The position numbers and the translations under genes are program-made. Below, piece after piece: positions 25,990 through 34,897 of a stretch of 54,703 bases of DNA. The first letter of the stretch is position 1, and each line of letters opens with the position of its first letter. This DNA is from an uncultured Nocardioidaceae bacterium (GTDB taxonomy: Bacteria > Actinomycetota > Actinomycetes > Propionibacteriales > Nocardioidaceae). The notes under the pieces were generated by a model. It saw only the letters and a program-made list of their open reading frames with translations. It did not search any database and was not told where the DNA came from. The DNA lies in contig CADCUK010000007.1 of the NCBI GenBank assembly GCA_902805865.1, positions 1 to 54,703 on the forward strand. The letters are read 5' to 3'.

Positions 25990-27567
25990 ATGAGCATGCG
26001 CGACCTCGTCGACGAGCTGCACGAACGGCTCGCCGTGGCCCGGCTGGGTGGTTCGGAGGCGGCCCGCGAGAAGCACACCGCCCGCGGCAAGCTCCTCGTC
26101 CGTGACCGGGTGGACCGGCTGCTCGACCCCGGCAGCCCGTTCCTCGAGCTGAGCCCGACGGCCGCCTACGACATGTACGGCGGCGAGCCCTTCGCCGTGG
26201 CCAGCGCCGGCATCGTCACCGGGATCGGCCGGGTGGACGGGCGGGAGTGCGTGGTCGTCGCCAACGACGCGACGGTCAAGGGCGGCACCTACTACCCGAT
26301 GACGGTCAAGAAGCACCTCCGCGCCCAGGAGGTCGCGCGGGTCAACCACCTGCCGTGCATCTACCTCGTCGACTCCGGCGGCGCGTTCCTGCCGATGCAG
26401 GACGAGGTGTTCCCCGACCGCGAGCACTTCGGGCGGATCTTCTTCAACCAGGCGAACATGTCCGCCCGGGGCATCCCCCAGATCGCCTCGGTGATGGGGT
26501 CGTGCACCGCCGGCGGCGCGTACGTCCCGGCGATGTCCGACGAGTCCGTGATCGTCCGTGACCAGGGCACGATCTTCCTCGGTGGCCCGCCGCTGGTGAA
26601 GGCCGCCACCGGCGAGGTCGTGACGGCCGAGGAGCTCGGCGGCGGTGAGGTGCACGCCCGGAAGTCCGGCGTCGTCGACCACCTCGCCGACGACGACGCC
26701 CACGCCCTCCAGATCGTCCGCTCGATCGTCGGCACCTTGCCGGGCGGCACAGGGCCGGCCTCCGGACGGAGCCGGAGGCCCGTTGAGGAGCCGTTGATAG
26801 ATCCGGCGACCCTGTACGACGTCGTCCCCACCGACTCCCGCACGCCGTACGACGTCCGCGAGGTCATCCGCCGCATCGTCGACGCCAGCCGGTTCCACGA
26901 GTTCAAGGAGCTGTACGGCGAGACGCTCGTGACCGGCTTCGCGCACATCTGGGGCTACCCGGTCGGCATCGTCGCGAACAACGGCATCCTGTTCTCCGAG
27001 TCGGCGCTCAAGGGCGCGCACTTCATCGAGCTGTGCAACCAGCGCAAGATCCCGATCGTGTTCCTGCAGAACATCAGTGGCTTCATGGTCGGCCGCGACT
27101 ACGAGAACCGCGGCATCGCCCGCGACGGCGCCAAGCTCGTCACCGCGGTCTCGTGCTCGGTGGTCCCGAAGTTCACCGTGGTCATCGGCGGCTCGTTCGG
27201 CGCCGGCAACTACGGGATGTGCGGCCGGGCGTACGACCCTCGCTTCCTGTGGATGTGGCCGAACGCACGAATCTCCGTCATGGGTGGCGAGCAGGCCGCG
27301 TCGGTGCTCGCGACCGTACGGCGCGACGGCATCGAGGCCAAGGGCGGCGAGTGGAGCACCGAGGAGGAGCAGGCGTTCAAGGACCCGATCCTCGAGCAGT
27401 ACGAGCAGCAGGGCTCGCCGTACTACTCCACGGCCCGGCTGTGGGACGACGGCATCATCGACCCGGCCGACACCCGACGGGTGCTCGGCATGGGGCTGGC
27501 CGTCGCGCACCAGGCGACCGCGCACGCGCCGATCCCGGATCCCTCCTACGGCGTCTTCAGGATGTGA
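25990..27567 (+). CDS. Acyl-CoA carboxylase / methylcrotonoyl-CoA carboxylase beta (carboxyltransferase) subunit
   Basis: [75 protein letters not shown]. Confidence 0.93.
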   Translation: MSMRDLVDELHERLAVARLGGSEAAREKHTARGKLLVRDRVDRLLDPGSPFLELSPTAAYDMYGGEPFAVASAGIVTGIGRVDGRECVVVANDATVKGGTYYPMTVKKHLRAQEVARVNHLPCIYLVDSGGAFLPMQDEVFPDREHFGRIFFNQANMSARGIPQIASVMGSCTAGGAYVPAMSDESVIVRDQGTIFLGGPPLVKAATGEVVTAEELGGGEVHARKSGVVDHLADDDAHALQIVRSIVGTLPGGTGPASGRSRRPVEEPLIDPATLYDVVPTDSRTPYDVREVIRRIVDASRFHEFKELYGETLVTGFAHIWGYPVGIVANNGILFSESALKGAHFIELCNQRKIPIVFLQNISGFMVGRDYENRGIARDGAKLVTAVSCSVVPKFTVVIGGSFGAGNYGMCGRAYDPRFLWMWPNARISVMGGEQAASVLATVRRDGIEAKGGEWSTEEEQAFKDPILEQYEQQGSPYYSTARLWDDGIIDPADTRRVLGMGLAVAHQATAHAPIPDPSYGVFRM

Positions 27568-27574
27568 CCGGCTC

Positions 27575-29539
27575 ATGACCATCTCGACGCTGCTCGTCGC
27601 CAACCGCGGCGAGATCGCGCTGCGGATCATCCGCTCCGCACGCGCCCGCGGCATCCGCACGGTCGCGGTCTACTCCGACGCCGACCGCAACGCCGCCCAC
27701 GTCCGCGCAGCCGACGTCTCGGTGCGGATCGGGCCGACCCCCGCGACCGAGTCCTACCTGAACATCGAGGCACTCCTCGACGCCGCCCGTCGGACCGGCG
27801 CCGACGCCGTCCACCCGGGCTACGGCTTCCTCTCCGAGCGGGCGCCGTTCGCGCGCGCCGTCGTCGGCGCCGGGCTGACCTTCGTCGGCCCCGCCGCGGA
27901 GGTGATGGAGCAGATGGGCCGCAAGGACCTCGCCCGCACGATCGCCGAGGAGGCCGGTGTCCCGGTGGTGCCGCGTGGCGAGGTCTCGACAGGCTCGACC
28001 ACCGAGATGCGTTTCCCGGTGCTCGTCAAGGCGGCGGCCGGTGGCGGCGGCAAGGGGATGCGGATCGTCCGCGAGGCCGGCGACCTCGACGCCGCGATCG
28101 CCGCGGCCAAGCGGGAGGCGCAGTCGGCGTTCGGCGACGACACCATCCTCCTCGAGCGGTACGTCGAGCTCGGGCGCCACGTCGAGGTCCAGGTCCTGGC
28201 AGACCGGCACGGCAACGTCGTCCACCTGTTCGAGCGGGACTGCTCAGCGCAGCGGCGCCACCAGAAGGTCCTCGAGGAGGCGCCCGCACCCACGGTCTCC
28301 GAGGCGGCCCGCGCCGTGCTGCTCGAGTCGGCGGTGGCTCTGGCGAAGCAGGTCGGCTACGAGAACGCCGGCACCGTGGAGTTCCTGGTCGCCGGCGAGC
28401 CCGGCGACGAGGAGGTCTTCTTCCTCGAGATGAACACCCGCCTCCAGGTCGAGCACCCGGTCACCGAGCTCGTCGTCTCGGTCAAGGGTGAGCCCCTCGA
28501 CCTGGTCGATCTCCAGCTGCGGGTCGCGGCCGGCGAGCCGCTGCCGTTCACCCAGGACGACGTGCGCTGCAGCGGCCATGCAATCGAGGCCCGGGTCTAT
28601 GCCGAGGACCCGTTCAACGGCTTCCTGCCGCAGGCCGGCACCGCCACGCTCGTGCGGTGGTCGACCCGTGCCCGCGTCGACGCCGCCCTCGAGTCGGGTT
28701 CGGAGGTCGGCACCGCCTACGACCCGATGCTCGGCAAGGTGATCGTCCACGGCGCCACGCGTGAGGCGGCCCGGCGGGCTCTGGTAGCGGCGCTGGACGA
28801 CACCGCGATCCTCGGGTTGACCACGAATCTCGGCTTCCTGCGCGCGCTCGCCGACTCCGACGCGTTCCGCGACGACGAGGTCCACACCGCCTGGCTGGAC
28901 AACAACCCCGACGCGATCCGGCCACCATCCCCCGATGTCGCGGCGGTGTTCGCCGCATGGGTCCTGGCCCACGAGGGCACCGCTCTCGACGTGACGAGCC
29001 CGTTCGACCTCGCCGACGGCTGGCGCTCCGCCGGGCCGCCCGCACCGGTCGTCGTCGAGCTGCTGGTCGACGGCGAGAACCAGGTTCTCCGCGTCGGCCC
29101 GGACAGCGTCGACGAGCACCGGGTGCTGCCGGTGGCTCACGAGGCGGGGGTCCATCGGCTCGAGATCGACGGGCTCGTCCACGAGGCGGCCGTGATCGTC
29201 ACCCCGCACGACGTGCAGGTCAGCCACCTCGGCCACACCTTCACCCTCGAGCGGCCGGATGCGTTCGGTCCGCGGCAACGCGCTGTCATCGGTGACGGCA
29301 GCGTCACCGCGCCGATGCCCGGCACCGTGCTTGCGATCTCGGTGGAGCAGGGCCAGGGGGTGACGGAGGGCGAGGTCCTTGGTGTCATGGAGGCCATGAA
29401 GATGGAGCTCACGCTCAAGGCGCCGTTCACCGGCACGGTGGCGACGGTCTCGGCCGTGGTCTCGGACCAGGTGGCGCTCGGTGCGGAGCTGTTCGTCGTG
29501 GAGAGGCCAGTCACGGAGAAGGGCGGTGAGGACCGATGA
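27575..29539 (+). CDS. Acyl-CoA carboxylase alpha subunit (biotin carboxylase + biotin carrier), probable methylcrotonoyl-CoA carboxylase
   Basis: LLVANRGEIALRIIRSARARGI, GGGGKGMRIV, EMNTRLQVEHPVTE, C-terminal VMEAMKMELTLKAPFTG biotinylation site. Confidence 0.94.
   Translation: MTISTLLVANRGEIALRIIRSARARGIRTVAVYSDADRNAAHVRAADVSVRIGPTPATESYLNIEALLDAARRTGADAVHPGYGFLSERAPFARAVVGAGLTFVGPAAEVMEQMGRKDLARTIAEEAGVPVVPRGEVSTGSTTEMRFPVLVKAAAGGGGKGMRIVREAGDLDAAIAAAKREAQSAFGDDTILLERYVELGRHVEVQVLADRHGNVVHLFERDCSAQRRHQKVLEEAPAPTVSEAARAVLLESAVALAKQVGYENAGTVEFLVAGEPGDEEVFFLEMNTRLQVEHPVTELVVSVKGEPLDLVDLQLRVAAGEPLPFTQDDVRCSGHAIEARVYAEDPFNGFLPQAGTATLVRWSTRARVDAALESGSEVGTAYDPMLGKVIVHGATREAARRALVAALDDTAILGLTTNLGFLRALADSDAFRDDEVHTAWLDNNPDAIRPPSPDVAAVFAAWVLAHEGTALDVTSPFDLADGWRSAGPPAPVVVELLVDGENQVLRVGPDSVDEHRVLPVAHEAGVHRLEIDGLVHEAAVIVTPHDVQVSHLGHTFTLERPDAFGPRQRAVIGDGSVTAPMPGTVLAISVEQGQGVTEGEVLGVMEAMKMELTLKAPFTGTVATVSAVVSDQVALGAELFVVERPVTEKGGEDR
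27982..28003. repeat. Dispersed-repeat core (ggtctcgacaggctcgaccacc) inside biotin carboxylase CDS
   Basis: Reverse complement ggtggtcgagcctgtcgagacc shares ggtggtcgag...cgagac with the intergenic repeat at 11179. Confidence 0.6.
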
Positions 29540-30465
29540 GCCTGCCGATGGTGGTGCCGGACCCCAGGCTGCCGAGCAGCGTGACGATCTACGAGGTCGG
29601 TCCCCGCGACGGGCTGCAGAACGAGCAGACCGTCGTTCCCGTCGACGTCAAGGTCGAGCTGGTCGAGCGGCTCGTGACGGCTGGGCTGCCGGTCGTCGAG
29701 GTCACCAGCTTCGTCCACCCGAAGTGGGTGCCTCAGCTGGCCGACGCCGAGGAGCTGCTGGACCGGGTCGACCACACGAACGGCATCCCGATGCCGGTGC
29801 TGGTGCCGAACGAGCGCGGCCTGGACCGAGCGCTGGCCAAGGGCGTGCGGCACATCGCGATCTTCGGCAGCGCCACCGAGACGTTCGCCCGGCGCAACCT
29901 GAACCGCTCCCTCGACGAGCAGTTCGCGATGTTCGAGCCCACGGTGACCAGAGCGCTCGACGAGGGCATGGACGTGCGGGCGTACGTCTCGATGTGCTTC
30001 GGCGACCCGTGGGAGGGCGAGGTGCCGATCGACCAGGTCGTCGCGGTCGGCAAGCGGCTGCTGGACCTGGGCGCCTACCAGCTCTCCCTCGGTGACACGA
30101 CCGGCGTCGGCACGACCGGCCACGTCACGGCCCTGCTCGACGCGTTCAACGCCGCCGGCGTCCCCGACGACCGGCTCGCGATGCACTTCCACGACACCTA
30201 CGGCCAGGCGCTGGCCAACACCTACGCCGCGCTCCTGCACGGCGTCACCACGTTCGACGCCAGCGCGGGCGGACTCGGCGGCTGCCCGTACGCCGAGTCC
30301 GCGACCGGGAACCTCGCCACCGAGGACCTCGTGTGGATGCTCGACGGGCTCGGCATACGCAGCGGCGTCGACCTCCCGGCGCTCGCCGCGACCAGCCGCT
30401 GGCTGGCGGGGCACCTCGGCCGACCGAGCCCCAGCCGGGTCGTCAACGCAGGCGGCGGGGCGTGA
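29536..30465 (+). CDS. Hydroxymethylglutaryl-CoA lyase
   Basis: VTIYEVGPRDGLQNEQTVVPVDVKVELVERL, SLGDTTGVGT, GLGGCPYAESATGNLATED. Confidence 0.93.
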   Translation: MSLPMVVPDPRLPSSVTIYEVGPRDGLQNEQTVVPVDVKVELVERLVTAGLPVVEVTSFVHPKWVPQLADAEELLDRVDHTNGIPMPVLVPNERGLDRALAKGVRHIAIFGSATETFARRNLNRSLDEQFAMFEPTVTRALDEGMDVRAYVSMCFGDPWEGEVPIDQVVAVGKRLLDLGAYQLSLGDTTGVGTTGHVTALLDAFNAAGVPDDRLAMHFHDTYGQALANTYAALLHGVTTFDASAGGLGGCPYAESATGNLATEDLVWMLDGLGIRSGVDLPALAATSRWLAGHLGRPSPSRVVNAGGGA

Positions 30466-30516
30466 ACGTCCGCGCCGTGATGCGCGAGCCCGTCCCGCTG
30501 TTGGCACAATCCCTGC

Positions 30517-31602
30517 ATGGCTGAGGTCGTCTACCTTCACGTGGGTGCTCCCAAGACGGGGACGACGTACCTGCAGGACCGGCTGCTCGCCAACCGCCAC
30601 ACGCTGGCGCAGCGCGGGATCAGCTACCCGGTCGGCAACGCCGGAGACATGTTCGACCCGGCCCTCGACCTCATCGACCGGCGCTGGGGTGGTCACCGCG
30701 AGCTGGTGCGCGGCGAGTGGGACAACCTCGTCGCACGGGTCCGGCGGGTGCAGGGCACGGCCGTGATCAGCCACGAGATCCTCGCGGGTGCCCGCTCGGA
30801 GCAGGTGGAGCGCGCGATGCGGGACCTCGACGGTGAGGTGCACGTCGTGTACTCGGCGCGCGACATCGCCCGGCAGGTGCCCGCCGAGTGGCAGGAGTCC
30901 GTCAAGCACCGGTACAAGCGTCCGTTCGCCCGGTTCCTCCGCAGCGTGCAGGGCACCGAGCGGCGGGACTCGCCGATGTGGTTCTGGCGGGTCCAGGGGC
31001 TCCCCGACGTCTTCAACCGCTGGGCGCTCGACCTGCCGCCCGAGCGCGTGCACCTGGTCACGGTGCCGCCGTCCGGTGCGGCCCCCGGCAAGCTCTGGCG
31101 GCGCTACTGCCGCGCCTTCGGCATCGACCCTCGCTGGGCACCGGAAGGTGGCGCGGCTCGTTCGAACGCCTCGCTGGGCATCGACGAGATCGCCATGCTG
31201 CGTGAGCTCAACCTCCGCTTGAAGAAGGCCGGCCTCGACTCGGAGTCGTACCGCACGCTCGTCCGCCACGTCGTCACCCACCACACCCTGTCGGGTCGCA
31301 AGGGCATGCGGCCGGTCGTGCTGCCGCCCTCGGCCCGCGGGTGGGCGCGGGAGATCGCCGAGGAGTGGATCGAGTGGGTCGAGGGCGCGGGCATCGACGT
31401 CGTCGGGGACCTCGACGACCTCCGCCCGGTGTTCCCGGACGGCGACGACTGGCAGGACGCCGACCGCGGCAAACCTCGTCGGGTGGCCGACGCCACGATG
31501 GAGGCGCTGGTCGCCGTCGTCATGGAGGCCGCTGCCCGCGAGGAAGAGGACGCGCACGGCAGCCGGCTGGGCAAGGCCGCCCGGAAGCTGCGCGGCCAGT
31601 GA
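30517..31602 (+). CDS. Sulfotransferase-like protein (P-loop intact)
   Basis: VVYLHVGAPKTGTTYLQDRL 5'-phosphosulfate loop; VVYSARDIARQVPAEWQESVKH. Confidence 0.75.
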   Translation: MAEVVYLHVGAPKTGTTYLQDRLLANRHTLAQRGISYPVGNAGDMFDPALDLIDRRWGGHRELVRGEWDNLVARVRRVQGTAVISHEILAGARSEQVERAMRDLDGEVHVVYSARDIARQVPAEWQESVKHRYKRPFARFLRSVQGTERRDSPMWFWRVQGLPDVFNRWALDLPPERVHLVTVPPSGAAPGKLWRRYCRAFGIDPRWAPEGGAARSNASLGIDEIAMLRELNLRLKKAGLDSESYRTLVRHVVTHHTLSGRKGMRPVVLPPSARGWAREIAEEWIEWVEGAGIDVVGDLDDLRPVFPDGDDWQDADRGKPRRVADATMEALVAVVMEAAAREEEDAHGSRLGKAARKLRGQ

Positions 31603-32852
31603 CCGGCGACCTGCCCGTGTCCGCGCGCGGAACGGAGAGCCCTGCCGAGTCCTGGGTCCAGCACCTCCGAGCCGGGGGTACGACGCCGTGGCCGCGCTGG
31701 GTGCGAGAGGCCGGCGCATCCGACGGCCGGGAGGCGCCGCCCACCGCCGGCACGGTGGCCGGGGTGCCCGGCGCCGCGCAGCTCGAGCTGTTGCGCCGGC
31801 TCAACGAGCTCGGCCCGGTGCCGCACCGTGCCGACCACGTGCTCGGCCGTCCTGGCCCCGGCCGCGGACCGGTCCACCTCGCCTTGCCGCTGGACCCGCT
31901 CGGCCCTCCGGCACCGCGCCGGGAGGTGCTCCGCGTCGCCGCCGGCGTCCTGGCCGACCTCGCCGCGCAGCTCCCCGCGCCGGCTCAGGGGCGCCGCCGG
32001 AGGCGGGCCCGTCGGGCCCGCCCGGCCGAGGGCGTCCCTGCGTTCGTGCTCGAGGGACCACCCATCACCGTCGCCGAGGTGCGGGCCCGGCTGGCCGCTG
32101 CCGGGATGCCCGAGCACCGGCCACGCTTCTCCTGGCTGGGTGCCCGGCCCGACCCCGGACCGGACATCGCGGTCGTGCTGGTCGCCCCGCTCGACGAGGC
32201 GCTGCGCCAGGTGTGGGCGGCGCGGGTGCAACGCGGTGCGGGTCGGGCCTGGTCCTCGTTCGTCGCCCAGTGGGCGGGACGCGGCTCGTTGCCACCGTCG
32301 GCAGCGGTGGACCGGGTCGCGGGCTACTGGGCCGACCGGCTCGGGGACGGCAACGTGCACCTGGTGGCGATCAGCCAGCCGGCCGCCGACCCCGCCGCTG
32401 TGGTGGCGCGGGTGCTGGGCAGGCCGGTGGACGCCGGTCCGGCCGAAGTGCCGGAGGTGGCGCCGGAGGAGCCGGTGCGGCTCGCTCCCGCGGTGGTCGA
32501 CGTGCTCCGGCGGGTCAACGTGGTGCTGCCGTTCGTCTGCCCGGAGACCGACCGCGCTCCCCGGCGTACGGCGCTGGTGGGGCTGGCCCGGGAGATCTCG
32601 GCGCACCCAGGACCGGTCGACCTCCCGAAGCAGCGGCGCCGGTGGGCCGGGAGCACCGCGAGCCGCCTCGTCGACGCACTCGCCGAGACCGGCTGCGTCC
32701 GCCACGGTGACTTCGAGGCGCTGCGGGCGACCGGTCCGGCCACGGACCGACGACTCGGTGGGGGCGAGGTCCTCGACGTGATGGTCCGTATGATCCACCG
32801 CGTCGATGCCGAGCTCACGGGAGCCTCGCGCGACGGAAGGGGTGGCCGGTGA
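31599..32852 (+). CDS. Degenerate sulfotransferase paralog lacking the P-loop (putative pseudoenzyme)
   Basis: 4-nt overlaps on both sides; by-eye colinear similarity to flanking paralogs (VPAFVLEGPPITVAEVRARL; VLVAPLDEALRQVWAARVQ; VHLVAISQPAADP; VVDVLRRVNVVLP; HGDFEALRA) but no GAPKTGT motif. Confidence 0.65.
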   Translation: MTGDLPVSARGTESPAESWVQHLRAGGTTPWPRWVREAGASDGREAPPTAGTVAGVPGAAQLELLRRLNELGPVPHRADHVLGRPGPGRGPVHLALPLDPLGPPAPRREVLRVAAGVLADLAAQLPAPAQGRRRRRARRARPAEGVPAFVLEGPPITVAEVRARLAAAGMPEHRPRFSWLGARPDPGPDIAVVLVAPLDEALRQVWAARVQRGAGRAWSSFVAQWAGRGSLPPSAAVDRVAGYWADRLGDGNVHLVAISQPAADPAAVVARVLGRPVDAGPAEVPEVAPEEPVRLAPAVVDVLRRVNVVLPFVCPETDRAPRRTALVGLAREISAHPGPVDLPKQRRRWAGSTASRLVDALAETGCVRHGDFEALRATGPATDRRLGGGEVLDVMVRMIHRVDAELTGASRDGRGGR

Positions 32853-34066
32853 ACGCTGCACGGAAGGTCCTGGTGCACGTCGGCGCACCCAAGACCGGCA
32901 CCTCCTTCGTGCAGGACCTCCTGTTCCAGAACCAGGAGCAGCTGGCCGAGATCGGGGTGCTCTACCCGGCCGACCGGTTCGACGCCCACTTCCTGGCCGC
33001 CCTCGACCTCATGGAGCTGCCCTGGGGAGGGCTGGAGCACCAGGCGGTCGGGGAGTGGGAGCGGCTGGCTGCGCAGGTGCGCTCGTGGGAGGGGACCGTG
33101 ATCATCAGCCACGAGATCCTGGCCACCGCCTCCACGCAGCACGTCCGCCGCGCCATGGAGTCGTTCGGACCCGGCACCGAGGTCCATGTCGTCGTCTCGG
33201 TCCGCGACCTCGTGCGACAGATCCCCGCTGAGTGGCAGGAGAACGTGAAGCACCGGCGGACCGTCGGCTACCGCGAGTTCCTCGACCGGATCATGGACCC
33301 GAACGCGAAGGGCCCGGTCGCGACCTGGTTCTGGGGGGTCCAGGACATCCCGGAGATCCTGTCCCGCTGGTCGGCGGAGCTGCCGGCCGAGCAGGTGCAC
33401 GTCGTCACCGTCCCCAAGCCCGGTGCCCCGAGGGACCTGCTGTGGCAGCGGTTCGCCTCGGTGTTCGGGCTCGACCCGTCGGCCTTCGACACCTCCACCG
33501 TGCAGCGGGCGAACCCGTCGCTGGGCGTCGCGGAGAGCGCCTTCGTGCGCCGGCTCAACGAGCAGGTCAACAACGGCGTCCTGCCGAACGAGAACTACCG
33601 CGACCTCGTCCGCGAGCTCCTCGCGCACCAGACGCTGTCGCGACGCGAGGACTCGGCGCGGCTGAGGTTGCCCGCGGACGTGCGCAGCTGGGCCGTCGAG
33701 CTCTCCGAGAAGTGGGTGGCCGACCTGAGCGCGCGCGGCTACCAGCTGGTGGGTGACTGGGACGAGCTGCGCCCGGACCCGGTGGACGACACCGCGTTCG
33801 CCGATCCCGACACCGCCCCCGACGACGAGGTGGCGGACGTCGCGCTCCAGAGCGTCGTGACGTTGCTGGGTCGCGCCACCGAGCTGCGTCACGAGATCGA
33901 GGGGCTGCACCGACGCATCCAGGTCGTCGAGGCCGAGCGCGACCAGGCACGCAGCGAGATCGGCTTCGTGCTCAGGAAGAAGCGCGGGTTCATCCGCCGC
34001 GCCGACACCAGCCCGACGATCGGCTTCCTCTACCGCGCGTACCGCAAGATCCTGCGTCGACGCTGA
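32849..34066 (+). CDS. Sulfotransferase-like protein (P-loop intact) with C-terminal coiled coil and basic tail
   Basis: VLVHVGAPKTGTSFVQDLLF; VVSVRDLVRQIPAEWQENVKH; tail FVLRKKRGFIRRADTSPTIGFLYRAYRKILRRR. Confidence 0.75.
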   Translation: MNAARKVLVHVGAPKTGTSFVQDLLFQNQEQLAEIGVLYPADRFDAHFLAALDLMELPWGGLEHQAVGEWERLAAQVRSWEGTVIISHEILATASTQHVRRAMESFGPGTEVHVVVSVRDLVRQIPAEWQENVKHRRTVGYREFLDRIMDPNAKGPVATWFWGVQDIPEILSRWSAELPAEQVHVVTVPKPGAPRDLLWQRFASVFGLDPSAFDTSTVQRANPSLGVAESAFVRRLNEQVNNGVLPNENYRDLVRELLAHQTLSRREDSARLRLPADVRSWAVELSEKWVADLSARGYQLVGDWDELRPDPVDDTAFADPDTAPDDEVADVALQSVVTLLGRATELRHEIEGLHRRIQVVEAERDQARSEIGFVLRKKRGFIRRADTSPTIGFLYRAYRKILRRR

Positions 34067-34079
34067 CCAGGCCGAGAGC

Positions 34080-34793
34080 TCAGCGACGACCTGTGCGACC
34101 GCCGCCGACCGCTGCCGCCTCGGTGCGCGGACGCAGCTCACGCTCGGCGTACTTCCCGATCTGCCAGGTCGCGTAGGCGTCCGTGCTCGCGGCCCACACC
34201 CCACCGGCGACGGGCACCCGGCGAGCCACCGCGCTGGCGGTCCGCTTGCCGATCACCCGACTGATGAGCGCGCTGCTGACCTCCCCGGCGACGAGCTTGT
34301 CCAGCTCCGGGTCGTACGCCGGGGCGGTGGCCAGCACCATCGGGGTCCCCGGCACGCGCTTCTCCTTGACCAGCTGCTTGACGGCCGACTCACCGAGGGT
34401 GCAGAGGAGGATGGCGTTGCGGACCCGGTCGTCGTTGAGGTCGTAGCCGCGCAGGTGCGCGATGCCGGCGACCAGCCGGACCTGCACGAGGGCCAGCCCG
34501 GTGATGTTGACCGGGATCGTGGCGGCCATCGTCATCAGCCCGCCGAGGTTCGTGACGAATCCTTGGGCGGCGGCCAGGCTGGCGTGGTTCTCGATGAGCT
34601 CGCCGATGGCGTCCTTGACGACGCCGTCCTGCTCGGTCAGCTGCTTCTCTGCAGCGCTCGCAGCCGGGGGGAGCGGGCCGATCCCGTGGATGGCGCGCTG
34701 GACGGTCTGGTGCACGAAACCGCTGGTGAGGTTGGGGGCCATCAGGTGCATGTCCGGCATCACCTTCTTGAGCACGGCCTGGCGGATGTTCAC
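34080..34793 (-). CDS. EcsC family protein
   Basis: GFVTNLGGLMTMAATIPVNITGLALVQVRLVAGIAHLRGYDLNDDRVRNAILLCTLG; GTG start with GGAGG upstream. Confidence 0.75.
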   Translation of the reverse strand: MNIRQAVLKKVMPDMHLMAPNLTSGFVHQTVQRAIHGIGPLPPAASAAEKQLTEQDGVVKDAIGELIENHASLAAAQGFVTNLGGLMTMAATIPVNITGLALVQVRLVAGIAHLRGYDLNDDRVRNAILLCTLGESAVKQLVKEKRVPGTPMVLATAPAYDPELDKLVAGEVSSALISRVIGKRTASAVARRVPVAGGVWAASTDAYATWQIGKYAERELRPRTEAAAVGGGRTGRR

Positions 34794-34897
34794 GCGACGT
34801 CCCTCCTGGCCCGCGACCGGGCCCCTCGAACCTGATGACAGTGTGCCCACTCGTGCCAACGCGACGCCCGCGCCGAGATCTTCGAGACAATGGCCAC

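Noticed and set aside
24019-27660. 1213-aa minus-strand ORF opposite recD and the carboxyltransferase gene
   Set aside because: Arg/Val/His/Asp-rich shadow ORF from GC-biased codons; the plus strand has unambiguous RecD and carboxyltransferase motifs
29137-31719. 860-aa minus-strand ORF
   Set aside because: Antisense shadow of HMG-CoA lyase and sulfotransferase genes
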